Of a stretch of DNA of 64,000 bases, positions 50,609 to 58,592 are shown piece by piece. Position numbers and translations under genes: made by a program. This stretch comes from Emergencia timonensis (lineage in GTDB: Bacteria; Bacillota; Clostridia; Peptostreptococcales; Anaerovoracaceae): contig NZ_FLKM01000009.1 in the NCBI RefSeq assembly GCF_900086585.1, positions 434,001 to 498,000 on the forward strand. The letters run 5' to 3'. Under the pieces are notes generated by a model. The model was given only the letters and a program-made list of their open reading frames with translations, had not been told where the DNA came from and did not search any database. The number at the start of each line of letters is the position of its first letter. Within the stretch, counting starts at the first letter, position 1.

Positions 50609-51200
50609 CTTACAGAAGACACTGATAAAAAAGGACCTGCTGTTTAGCTGCAAGCTGGCGCCGATATTTCTGATTTGTGCAGCGGCTATATCTGTTTACG
50701 GCAGTGCCTTTGCCTGCGGCGTGTTTGCGAGGCCGCAGGTCACGCTTTCCACAGCGGTCATCGTCGCAGTTCTAGTCTATCTTTCTGCAATCTGCTATCT
50801 TGAAGACAATCCGGAGACAGAAGGATTTCTCGACGCTCTGCCTATCGTGAAGTGCTCCAGAGTTTTTTCCCGGTATGCCGTCATGCTGCTACAGGTCATC
50901 GCAGCACTTGCGATTGCGGCGGCAGCCTTTGTTATCGCGGGCGGCGGGCTGGCATTTGGTGATGTGATGTGGGTTTGCGCTATCACATTGGCGCTTTACA
51001 GCATGTTTCTGTACGTGTTTTTTCAGGCGGATCTGCAGACTGCGCAGTACGTGCCTGCAACAGTTCTTCTTGCGGGAGCGGTTGCTATGAAGGCCAGGAT
51101 CTTCGCCGTCTTTGCGCTGCCTGCCGGATATGGGTACGCCGCATTGCCTGCGGCTGTCATCGTCTTTGCCGTTTGTGCCAAACGCAGTGCGAAAGTGTAG
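50601..51200 (+). CDS. ABC-2-type transporter permease, subunit 2
   Basis: 199 residues, ATG overlapping the ATPase gene by 8 bp. Same opening (LQKTLIKKDLLFSCKLAP) as subunit 1, five to six TM helices and a basic end (KRSAKV). Alanine- and valine-rich, weakly conserved. It completes a permease-ATPase-permease exporter. Confidence 0.72.
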   Translation: MNNLQKTLIKKDLLFSCKLAPIFLICAAAISVYGSAFACGVFARPQVTLSTAVIVAVLVYLSAICYLEDNPETEGFLDALPIVKCSRVFSRYAVMLLQVIAALAIAAAAFVIAGGGLAFGDVMWVCAITLALYSMFLYVFFQADLQTAQYVPATVLLAGAVAMKARIFAVFALPAGYGYAALPAAVIVFAVCAKRSAKV

Positions 51201-51224
51201 CGCTTCAGCACTTTATTGCATAGA

Positions 51225-51447
51225 TGTGGAAAACTTGTTCTTTTCGCGCTCTCTGCAAACTTTGCAAAAATATGTGGATAACTGACCTATTGACAAATAG
51301 TAGTAACTGTGGGAGCCTTGTAGTTACATGAGTACAGGGATTTTAGTTATCCACAGTCTGATGTGAACAGAATTGTATACAATATTGAAGAAGATGTGAA
51401 TAAACTCTGGAACCCTCTAAAAACAGAGATGTTCTCTATGTGGAAAA
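51225..51447. promoter_or_regulatory. Cluster of DnaA-box-like sequences
   Basis: Two perfect boxes, TGTGGATAA (51273-51281) and TTATCCACA (51347-51355), and two near matches TGTGGAAAA (51225-51233, 51439-51447) fall within 223 bp of an AT-rich gap. No dnaA, dnaN, gidA or other oriC genes are near, so this is more likely a DnaA-titrating or regulatory locus than the origin. The region 51201-51469 has no gene. Confidence 0.5.
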
Positions 51448-51469
51448 TATAGCCGCTTTTCCATCCGGC

Positions 51470-52375
51470 TTAAATAGAATTCAAATACTGCGTCGGGCTG
51501 CTGCGATATTGATTGGGCGTGCAGCCCTTGATTTTTTTGAAGCAGGAAGTATAGTAGCTCTGTGTGGAAAATCCGCAGCGCTGTGCTACTTCGGCAATGG
51601 TAAGTTCGGTATTGGACAGAAGATCCAGGCTCTTTTTGATACGGTATTGGCTGATAAACGCAAAGAGGGACGTGCCGATGATTTTTTTGAAATACCGGCT
51701 GCACTCTTCTGGTGAGAGGAAAATCTGAGCAGCGATAGAACGAAGGGTGATTTTTTCTGCGTAATGTCCTTCGATATAGGTGACAATCTTTTTGATTCGT
51801 TCATTTCCAAGAGCGCTGACGGGGCTGCCCGCATTCTGCGCTCTTTTTAGAATGGACGGCCACAACCTCAGTATTTCACTTTGAATGAAGAGCTCGCGGC
51901 CCAGAAGTCCATCCTGGTTAAATAGAGTGAAAATCCTCTTGAGAGAAGAGAGCACCGCGATTCCCTCTGGCGTATCGTCCGAAAAAATGAAGACGGGAGA
52001 ACTCGTGCTTTGGACAAAGGGTTCCACCATCTGTTTGTACACAACACTTTCTGCATCAGGACAGATCAGGTCGGGATGCGTATCTACACAGTAATATGCA
52101 GCATCGGGCGATAAAGGCTCTGCGGTATGGGCCAGGCGGCAGTTGATAAAAATTCCGCTGTCCTTAGGCAGGGTGTAGCTTTGGTCTACGACCTGAAAGT
52201 GCACGGTACCACGATATACCCAGCAGAATTGAAAATCTTCGTGCCAGTGCCAGATGACAGATTTATATGGTTTTGCGGAAAAATCGGTCTGGTAGACGGA
52301 TACCGGAAAGCCGGGGGTGATGCGCTGCATGATTTCGCGCTGATCCTCTGCCAGCTGCAGTTGGTTTACGATCAT
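51470..52375 (-). CDS. AraC-family regulator with N-terminal cupin sensor
   Basis: 301 residues from ATG 52375 (GGAGG 5 nt before). N-terminal cupin-type beta barrel (about 35-130; HWHEDFQFCWVYRGTVHFQV) and C-terminal double HTH (about 200-295: ITLRSIAAQIFLSPEECSRYFKKIIGTSLFAFI, then LTIAEVAQRCGFSTQSYYTSCFKKIKGCTPNQYR). Divergent from the EamA transporter gene, which it most likely controls in response to a small ligand. Confidence 0.92.
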   Translation of the reverse strand: MIVNQLQLAEDQREIMQRITPGFPVSVYQTDFSAKPYKSVIWHWHEDFQFCWVYRGTVHFQVVDQSYTLPKDSGIFINCRLAHTAEPLSPDAAYYCVDTHPDLICPDAESVVYKQMVEPFVQSTSSPVFIFSDDTPEGIAVLSSLKRIFTLFNQDGLLGRELFIQSEILRLWPSILKRAQNAGSPVSALGNERIKKIVTYIEGHYAEKITLRSIAAQIFLSPEECSRYFKKIIGTSLFAFISQYRIKKSLDLLSNTELTIAEVAQRCGFSTQSYYTSCFKKIKGCTPNQYRSSPTQYLNSI

Positions 52376-52490
52376 AAAATCCTCCAAATCTCAATATAAT
52401 GATAAAATAAGCCATTTTTTTGATATACACTTCATGTTAACATCTATATAATGATAACGTCAAGATGATTAATGTTTGTGAGGTATGTCA

Positions 52491-53384
52491 ATGAAAGAGA
52501 AAGATCGAAAAAAAATAGGAACTTTATGTTGTGTTGTCGGAGCTGTATGCTGGGGAGTTTCAGGAACCTGCAGTGAGGCTTTGTTTCGCAGCTATGAGAT
52601 AGACACATCCTGGGTTACGGCAATCCGCATGAGCGTCACGGGGATTTTGCTTCTCGGGTGGACGGCCGCGCGAAAAAAAGGCACCTTGACGGCTATGGTG
52701 AAAGACAAGAAAACGGCCGTGCAGCTACTGCTCTTTGCATTGGCGGGATTGCTGCTCTGCCAGTACACCTATCTTGCGGCAATCAAGTCGAGCAATTCGG
52801 GAACGGCGACAGTGCTGCAGAATCTGTCCATCGTATTAATTGCGATTTTTATCTGTATCACCACGCGGTCTCTGCCAAAAAAGAAGCAGACCGTTTCGAT
52901 CCTGCTGGCATTGATCGGCGTATGGCTCATTGCCACGAAGGGCAGTTTTACCAGTTTGGAACTCAGCGGTGCAGGTCTTTTCTGGGGTTTCGGCGCTGCT
53001 GCCGGAGCCGCCAGTTATTCTCTGCTTTCACGTAATCCGGTGTCAAAATGGGGAAGCCTGCCGGTGACTGGCTTTGGCATGCTCATTGGCGGATTGGTGT
53101 TTTTCCTTATTACCAGGTCATGGTATCTACCGACGGGTTTGGACGGTTATGCTTCTCTCCTGCTTGCAATCATTGTTTTCGTTGGCACTTTGGGCGCGTT
53201 TACCCTGTTCGTTCAGGGCGTCAGCATGGTAGGACCGGTGACAGCCGCCTTGCTTGCCTGCCTGGAGCCTTTGACCGCGGCGCTTCTGTCTGCCGCCTGG
53301 CTCGGCTCCGTCTTTACGGCGGCTGAATTGATCGGATTTGCCTGCATCTTGTCAACGGTATTTCTGCTGAGCAGGGAGGTTTGA
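52491..53384 (+). CDS. EamA/DMT-superfamily transporter
   Basis: 297 residues from ATG 52491 (GTGAGGT before it). Ten TM helices in two EamA repeats; each repeat has the family pattern (VGAVCWGVSGTCSEALF; FGAAAGAASYSLLSRNPV) and the second half ends in the typical VGPVTAALLACLEPLTAALLSAAWLG. Likely exports or imports a metabolite; substrate unknown. Divergent from the AraC regulator with about 115 bp between, containing TATAAT boxes for both directions. Confidence 0.88.
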   Translation: MKEKDRKKIGTLCCVVGAVCWGVSGTCSEALFRSYEIDTSWVTAIRMSVTGILLLGWTAARKKGTLTAMVKDKKTAVQLLLFALAGLLLCQYTYLAAIKSSNSGTATVLQNLSIVLIAIFICITTRSLPKKKQTVSILLALIGVWLIATKGSFTSLELSGAGLFWGFGAAAGAASYSLLSRNPVSKWGSLPVTGFGMLIGGLVFFLITRSWYLPTGLDGYASLLLAIIVFVGTLGAFTLFVQGVSMVGPVTAALLACLEPLTAALLSAAWLGSVFTAAELIGFACILSTVFLLSREV

Positions 53385-53569
53385 TTTGCAGAGATGATGA
53401 GGATAAAAGAAATTTGAATAAATGCTATTTTTATAAAACTATACTGTTTCCGTTGAATGGTAAATAAAAATGCTTATACTGCCCTTTTAAATACTTCCAC
53501 AAAAAATTCGAAGTAGGAAAAAACTTTATAAAAATACATAAAAATTATCAAATTAACTGCATATAATTA
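53385..53569. other. AT-rich gap without a gene
   Basis: The 237 bp between eamA and fic are markedly more AT-rich than the flanks and contain no open frame with a ribosome site; only the fic promoter at the right end is evident. Confidence 0.5.
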
Positions 53570-53598
53570 TTGTAATTTGATAAAAATAGTGATATAAT
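53570..53598 (+). promoter_or_regulatory. Promoter of the fic gene
   Basis: TTGTAA (53570-53575), 17 nt, TATAAT (53593-53598). Confidence 0.6.
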
Positions 53599-53621
53599 CC
53601 GATAAAAGTGAGGACAGTTTT

Positions 53622-54830
53622 ATGGAATATCATGATTTAGTCAAATTATATTACAAAGATAAGCTGGAATACAAAGAAACATACGAAAAGCGCTACCACG
53701 GAGAAGAGACGAAACGCTTTGATTTTGACGTGTCGGGAAATCCTGCTTTTTTGGTATTGACGCAGGAGATAGCAAAATTAAACGAAAACATATTGAAGGA
53801 AAATAATTTTCTGGTATATTATGCGTCAAAGCTTCCTGGCGAGGCGCTATTGCAGTTTGAACTGAAATGCCTGGTCGAGGAAATCAAAATGACCAACGAT
53901 ATTGAAGGCGTAGCATCTACTCGCAAGGAAATAGAAGATGCCCTCGAGGCTGTAAGGAGTCATCAAGAAGGGAAAAGTCGATTTATGGGAATCGCTAACA
54001 AATACCTGATGTTGTCTTCTAAGGGAATGACGCAGCCATTATCTACCTGTCAGGATATTCGAGATATTTATGATGAACTGGTCTATGAAGAAGTTGCCCA
54101 TGATGATCCAGGCAGCCTGCCCGATGGCGTGCTTTTTCGAAAAGAACCGGTATTTGTGCAGAAGAATTACGAGCGCATCCATACAGGCCTTATGCCGGAA
54201 TCAAAAATCATCCAGTACCTTGATATAGGGCTGAAGATCATTGTCGACCCGCAGATGCTGGGACTGGTCTCCATCGCCGTATTTCATTACCTTTTTGGCT
54301 ATGTACACCCTTTTTATGATGGTAACGGCAGAATGGCACGCTATCTCAGCAGTATTTTGCTCAGAAAAGAAGTCTTGTTTCTAGCTGCATTTAATTTGTC
54401 TGCGGTAATCAAGCGGGAGGTACGGCGTTATTACAAAGCCTTTGCACTGACCAATGATCCTAAGAATAAAGGAGATCTTACACCTTTTGTAACAATCTTC
54501 CTTGAATTCATTTTGGAAGCGATAGAGCAGCTCTCTGAGGAACTGAAGACGCTCATGGAGAAGTATGATCACTTTAAGCTCATTATAGAGCAGAACGAGT
54601 CATTTATGAACAGCAGCAAAACGTATAAGGTACTTGTCGAAAAAATGTTGATCAATACGCTGTTTGGAAGCCAAGGCATGGATGTGAAGAAACTGGCTGA
54701 TGCTTGTGAAACGACAGTTAACACGATCAGATACCTTTTGAACAAAATGGACAAGGCTATGCTCAGAACAGAGAGAGACGGCCACAGATTGCTATACGAC
54801 CTGGATCTGGATTTTCTCGAAAAACTATAA
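53622..54830 (+). CDS. Fic-family AMP-transferase-like protein (class II, N-terminal inhibitory helix)
   Basis: 402 residues. Active-site motif HPFYDGNGR with His 229. An inhibitory-helix motif (S/T)xxxE(G/N) is present as TNDIEG at 91-96, so Glu 95 should fold over the ATP site (class II Fic). A C-terminal winged helix (about 345-400, VKKLADACETTVNTIRYLLNKMDKAML) follows. It probably adenylylates or otherwise modifies a protein; the target is unknown. No antitoxin gene is next to it, as expected for self-inhibited Fic proteins. Confidence 0.88.
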   Translation: MEYHDLVKLYYKDKLEYKETYEKRYHGEETKRFDFDVSGNPAFLVLTQEIAKLNENILKENNFLVYYASKLPGEALLQFELKCLVEEIKMTNDIEGVASTRKEIEDALEAVRSHQEGKSRFMGIANKYLMLSSKGMTQPLSTCQDIRDIYDELVYEEVAHDDPGSLPDGVLFRKEPVFVQKNYERIHTGLMPESKIIQYLDIGLKIIVDPQMLGLVSIAVFHYLFGYVHPFYDGNGRMARYLSSILLRKEVLFLAAFNLSAVIKREVRRYYKAFALTNDPKNKGDLTPFVTIFLEFILEAIEQLSEELKTLMEKYDHFKLIIEQNESFMNSSKTYKVLVEKMLINTLFGSQGMDVKKLADACETTVNTIRYLLNKMDKAMLRTERDGHRLLYDLDLDFLEKL

Positions 54831-54843
54831 TTTAATCATATTT

Positions 54844-54886
54844 CCCCCTCCTGTTAATATATTACTTATTAATGAGAGGGGTGTTT
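54844..54886 (+). terminator. Hairpin ending fic and covering the dacF ribosome site
   Basis: CCCCTC (54845-54850) pairs with GAGGGG (54876-54881), with TTAAT/ATTAA inside, followed by TGTTTTT. It works as a terminator, yet its right arm (GAGAGGGG) is also the ribosome site of the GTG at 54889, so the leader could hide the start when transcribed from fic. Confidence 0.6.
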
Positions 54887-54888
54887 TT

Positions 54889-56127
54889 GTGAGAAAGAAT
54901 ATCAAAAAACTGATTTGCTTTGCCTGTATTTTATCTTTATGTGGAATTATGGGAGTGAAATATTTTTCAAACCCTCAGGAACCTGTGACTTTGGAAACGG
55001 TTTCTGCCAGCCTTGAGGATCAGGGGGCACCGTCAGAGGAACAGAAAAATGCGAATTTGAAATTGAATGTCAAGGCGGCGGTCTTGATTGATGCGGATAC
55101 CGGGAAGGTTTTGTTCGAGCAGGACGCACACAAAGAATTGCCGCCGGCATCGGTAACAAAGGTCATGACCATGCTGCTGGCACTGGAAGCAGTGGAGGAC
55201 GGCAAAGTGAAGCTGTCAGACAAGGTGACTGTATCGGAGCGGGCAGCGTCCATGGGCGGCAGCCAGATGTACATGGAAATCGGCGAGGTACATACTTTGG
55301 AGGAAATGCTGGAGGGCATCGCCATCGTTTCGGCCAACGATGCCTGTGTTGCTGTCTCTGAATACATTGCTGGCAGTGAAGAGGTCTTTGTGGAGAAGAT
55401 GAACCAGAGGGCGAAGGAACTGGGAATGAGAGACACACATTTTGTCAATACCAACGGATTACCTGTAGCAGAACACTACACTAGTGCATATGATATAGGG
55501 TTGATGTCGCGTCTCCTTCTGAAACACAAACATACACAAAAGTGGTTCAATACGTGGCAGACCACCATCAAAGTGGGCCTGCCGGGCAAGGAGAAGGACT
55601 TCGGTCTCACCAATACGAATAAACTGATCAAGCAGTATCCAGGCGCAAACGGCATCAAAACCGGATTCACCCAGGATGCGGGTTTCTGCCTGTCAGCATC
55701 GGCAACAAAGGAAGACACGACTTTGATTGCTGTCGTATTAGGTGCGCAGACATCAAAGATACGTTTTGAAGAAGTATCGAAACTTCTCAATTATGGCTTT
55801 GCAAATTATTCATCGGTAACCCTGGCCGATCAAGGACAGAAAATAAAAAAGGTCACACTGGATAAAGGTGAACCTTATACCATCAACGCAGTTGCAAAGG
55901 AAAAAGCCACCGCTTTTGTAAAGAAAGGCGAAGAAAAAAAGGCGAAGTTCAAGGCCTCTATTGATAAGAATATCAAACTGCCTCTTAAGAAAGGCGCGAA
56001 GGTCGGAACGCTCAATGTGTACTGCGGCAAGGAGAAGGTCGGTTCCTGCGAACTGGTCTCTGACAGAAAGGTAGAAAAGGTCTCCTTTGTAACCTACTAC
56101 ATACGAAAGATAAAAAATCTGTTCTAA
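54889..56127 (+). CDS. D-alanyl-D-alanine carboxypeptidase (PBP5/DacF type)
   Basis: 412 residues, GTG start. N-terminal TM or signal sequence (about 5-24); then the peptidase S11 fold with SxxK as SVTK in PPASVTKVM, SxN as SAN in IVSANDAC, and KTG in GIKTGFTQDAG. A C-terminal beta domain (about 300-395) and a basic amphipathic tail (YYIRKIKNLF) fit membrane anchoring. Trims pentapeptide side chains of peptidoglycan outside the membrane. Confidence 0.93.
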   Translation: MRKNIKKLICFACILSLCGIMGVKYFSNPQEPVTLETVSASLEDQGAPSEEQKNANLKLNVKAAVLIDADTGKVLFEQDAHKELPPASVTKVMTMLLALEAVEDGKVKLSDKVTVSERAASMGGSQMYMEIGEVHTLEEMLEGIAIVSANDACVAVSEYIAGSEEVFVEKMNQRAKELGMRDTHFVNTNGLPVAEHYTSAYDIGLMSRLLLKHKHTQKWFNTWQTTIKVGLPGKEKDFGLTNTNKLIKQYPGANGIKTGFTQDAGFCLSASATKEDTTLIAVVLGAQTSKIRFEEVSKLLNYGFANYSSVTLADQGQKIKKVTLDKGEPYTINAVAKEKATAFVKKGEEKKAKFKASIDKNIKLPLKKGAKVGTLNVYCGKEKVGSCELVSDRKVEKVSFVTYYIRKIKNLF

Positions 56128-56145
56128 CAGTTAGGGGGAAGAAGT

Positions 56146-56406
56146 GTGGATAAAGAGTTTATCATGTCTTTTTCATCGTTCTACAAAGCGGCGTATGCTA
56201 GAGACGTATTGGAGGAAAATGGGTATCACTCCACTTTACGCAAGCTGCCGCCACAGGTCGCCCATTCCTGCAGCACCGGACTATATCTGAGAATCGACTC
56301 CATAGAAAGGGTGCGGAGTGTTCTCGATGAAAGACAAATCGTTGCAAAGGGCGCTTATCTAATTTCAAAAAATGAAAAAGGCGTAAAAACGTATAACAGA
56401 GTGTAA
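56146..56406 (+). CDS. DUF3343 (putative Se/S carrier-like) protein
   Basis: 86 residues, GTG start behind GGGGGAAGAA. The family pattern of a beta-alpha-beta unit with SFSSFYKAAYARDVLEENGYHSTLRKLPPQVAHSCSTGLYLRI is visible; the Cys in HSCSTGL is the conserved one. DUF3343 proteins are common in clostridia and linked by context to selenium/sulfur carriers; function unproven. 18 bp after dacF, probably co-transcribed. Confidence 0.72.
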   Translation: MDKEFIMSFSSFYKAAYARDVLEENGYHSTLRKLPPQVAHSCSTGLYLRIDSIERVRSVLDERQIVAKGAYLISKNEKGVKTYNRV

Positions 56407-56420
56407 AATAAGGGTCTTTG

Positions 56421-56462
56421 CCTGGCCGGGCTGAATCAGCCTGGCCGTGAGGCCTTTTTTTT
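56421..56462 (+). terminator. Terminator after the DUF3343 gene
   Basis: A GC-rich stem (GGCC-GGGCT-GAATC-AGCCT-GGCC) is followed by GTGAGGCC and eight T. Strong. Confidence 0.82.
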
Positions 56463-56538
56463 GGTTCGGAATAAATTTGATAGATTATCAAGAGATGTTG
56501 GTATATAATAAGTATAGCAAATAAAAGGATGGTGCTTG

Positions 56539-56763
56539 ATGATGAGGGAAAAGAGAATGATATCAGATGATCAAGTGGTAAAAAGAGCAAATGCTGCCGT
56601 AAGACTGGAACTGGAAAAGAGAAAGGCCAGAAATCAGCCGATTGCTGTATTTGATAGAAAAGCGCAGAAGGTATATATGCAGGATAGCGACGGAACGATC
56701 ATAGAATCGAGTGAGAGGCTGCGGAGGGGGCGGTACAGTGAAAGAAAAAGAAACCGCACCTGA
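56539..56763 (+). CDS. Small basic protein, probable antitoxin partner of the zeta-like gene
   Basis: 74 residues from ATG 56539 (AAAAGGATGG upstream; two further start codons close by). Helical, charged (VKRANAAVRLELEKRKARNQPIAVFD), with a short beta stretch. Position directly before a zeta-toxin-family gene, with a 26-bp overlap, and small size suggest the antitoxin of this pair. I do not recognise it as the classical epsilon protein. Confidence 0.55.
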   Translation: MMREKRMISDDQVVKRANAAVRLELEKRKARNQPIAVFDRKAQKVYMQDSDGTIIESSERLRRGRYSERKRNRT

Positions 56764-57336
56764 GATTATCGTGTTTGCAGGTCCCAATGAATCTGGGAAA
56801 AGCACTTTTATGGAATATCTGAAGCCGGAACACATGGACTATATTAATGCCGATGAAATCAAGAAAGTGCTGAAATGCAGCGATATAGAAGCAGCGCAGT
56901 TAGCGGAAAACAGCGTATCAGCCATATTGACAAGATGGAAGAGTTTTGCTTCGAAACAGTATTGTCCACTGACAGGAATCTTCATTTGCTGATGAGAGCA
57001 AAGGAAAGAGGCTATTTTATCAGATGTTATTACATTCTGACCGCAGATCCTTTAATTAATGTCTACCGTGTGAAATCGAGAGTTGCTGCTGGCGGGCATG
57101 ACGTTCCTAAAGATAAAATCATATCCAGATATGATAAAGCTCTGGATTTAGTGAAAGAGCTTTTGAAGATTTGTGATATCTGCCATATTTATGATAATTC
57201 CGCAGAAGTTCCCCATCGTATCTTCAAGAAGCGAAAGAATCAATTTTACTTCGACGAATGTGAGGATTGGTATTTAGAAGACATAGCCGCTCTGACAGGC
57301 ATTGAACAGATGGAAGTTAAGGAACTGAATGGATAG
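56738..57336 (+). pseudogene. Zeta-toxin-family kinase with a one-base deletion
   Basis: GTG 56738 lies behind GGAGGGGGCGGTACA and starts a frame with Walker A AGPNESGKST and NADEIKKVLKCSDIEAAQLAEN. It then shifts: the remaining expected sequence (QRISHIDKMEEFCFETVLSTDRN, then RVAAGGHDVPKDKIISRY and the C-terminus) continues in the next frame. At 56910-56912 GAAAAC-AGCGT would restore the frame if one C were added (GAAAAC-CAGCGT). Intact members phosphorylate UDP-GlcNAc or similar. As given, the gene is broken; a sequencing error is the alternative. Confidence 0.8.
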
Positions 57337-57340
57337 AAGA

Positions 57341-57366
57341 AAGAGACGGCAACGTCTCTTTTTTGT
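57341..57366 (+). terminator. Terminator after the zeta-like gene
   Basis: AAGAGACG-GCAA-CGTCTCTT then TTTT. Strong, compact. Confidence 0.85.
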
Positions 57367-57374
57367 AATGCATC

Positions 57375-57405
57375 TTGACTTAGAGTGCACTCCAGGTATT
57401 ATAGT
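57375..57405 (+). promoter_or_regulatory. MerR-type promoter of the membrane phosphoesterase gene
   Basis: TTGACT (57375-57380), a 19-nt spacer and TATAGT (57400-57405). The spacer carries the near-palindrome AGAGTGCACTCC. The overlong spacer with centred dyad is the hallmark of MerR-activated promoters. The same design occurs at 60891-60921. Confidence 0.8.
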
Positions 57406-57435
57406 AATAGAAAAGACATACAAAAGGAGAAGCGG

Positions 57436-58545
57436 ATGGCAATTATTTTTTACTTATTAGCAGCGAGTTTTGTGATACCGGCGGGAATTTATTTTTACTT
57501 CTTTTTTCGCCGCTTTCTTACGCTGTTCGGAATTGAAAAGAAGACGAAGAAGAGCAGGGCTTTGGCAGCACTGCTGGCGGCAGCCGTGGCGGCCCTTGGA
57601 ATCAGGATGTTTGACTTCAGTTTCATGATTATGCTGCACCTTCTGCTGGCGTGTTTCTTCATGGAACTTGCCAATTTCCTGCTGAAAAGAATCCCGCAGA
57701 AGAAATTCCAGAAGGTCTGGACCTTTCTTTACAAAAGCGGCATTGTCTGTATCGCATTGACGGTGGTGGTTTTGACCTATGGTTATTTCAATATGCATGA
57801 CGTACAGCGCACGGAATACACCATAGAGACGGCAAAGGCGGTCGGTGGTGATCTGAAGGTGGTGCAGATTTCCGACCTTCACGTTGGAACTTCTCTGGAC
57901 GAGCAGGAGATGAGAGACTGCTTTGCACGAGTACAGGCAGAAAAAGCGGATCTTCTGGTTCTGACCGGGGATATCTTTGACGAGACGACTACACGGAGCC
58001 AGATGAAAGAGACCGTAAAGATGCTGTCGAGGATAAAGACGACCTACGGCGCTTATTACATCTTCGGCAATCACGATGTCAATCAGTATACAGCAAGTCC
58101 CGCCTATACATCTGCACAGCTGAAAGAGGAACTGATAGGGGCTGGCATCAAAGTTTTAGAAGATGAGGTTATGGAACTGCCTGGCGGATACACCTTGATT
58201 GGCAGGCAGGATGCATCGGTGGACGGAAGGGCGGACGTCGGCACCCTGCTATCACAAGTACCAGATAAGGATTTCCGGCTGCTACTGGATCATCAGCCGG
58301 TGGACCTTCAGGAAAATGCCGAGGCCGGCATCGACTTGCAGTTGTCCGGACACACCCATGCGGGACAGATTTGGCCCATGGGATTCCTAAGTAAGCTGGT
58401 CGGTGTCAACGAAGAGTATTATGGACTGCATGACATCAAAGATTTTAAAGTCATCGTCAGCTCAGGCATGGCAGGATGGGGGTATCCGATCCGGACAGAG
58501 GGGCCGTCAGAGTATGTCGTCATAAATGTCATAGCGTCTGCTTGA
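57436..58545 (+). CDS. Membrane-anchored metallophosphoesterase (YkuE-like)
   Basis: 369 residues from ATG 57436 (AAAAGGAGAAGCGG before it). Four TM helices in the first about 125 residues, then a calcineurin-like phosphatase domain: VQISDLHVG (D-x-H), LTGDIFDE, FGNHDVNQY, LDHQP, and GHTHAGQIWP. Relatives (YkuE) have been tied to lipid-headgroup hydrolysis; the substrate here is unknown. Under a MerR-type promoter shared in design with the DUF362-merR locus, so induced by the same signal. Confidence 0.87.
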   Translation: MAIIFYLLAASFVIPAGIYFYFFFRRFLTLFGIEKKTKKSRALAALLAAAVAALGIRMFDFSFMIMLHLLLACFFMELANFLLKRIPQKKFQKVWTFLYKSGIVCIALTVVVLTYGYFNMHDVQRTEYTIETAKAVGGDLKVVQISDLHVGTSLDEQEMRDCFARVQAEKADLLVLTGDIFDETTTRSQMKETVKMLSRIKTTYGAYYIFGNHDVNQYTASPAYTSAQLKEELIGAGIKVLEDEVMELPGGYTLIGRQDASVDGRADVGTLLSQVPDKDFRLLLDHQPVDLQENAEAGIDLQLSGHTHAGQIWPMGFLSKLVGVNEEYYGLHDIKDFKVIVSSGMAGWGYPIRTEGPSEYVVINVIASA

Positions 58546-58554
58546 GGGAATCCC

Positions 58555-58584
58555 TTGCCTATTGCTAGTCCCATGTGATACAAT
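58555..58584 (+). promoter_or_regulatory. Promoter giving an almost leaderless mRNA for the MFS gene
   Basis: TTGCCT (58555-58560), 18 nt, extended -10 TGATACAAT (58576-58584). Transcription would start at about 58590-58592, next to the ATG at 58593, and no ribosome site is visible. Confidence 0.55.
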
Positions 58585-58592
58585 ATGATGTT

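Noticed and set aside
51225..51447. Chromosomal origin of replication
   Set aside because: No dnaA, dnaN, recF, gyrA/B, rpmH or parAB genes nearby; only four boxes.
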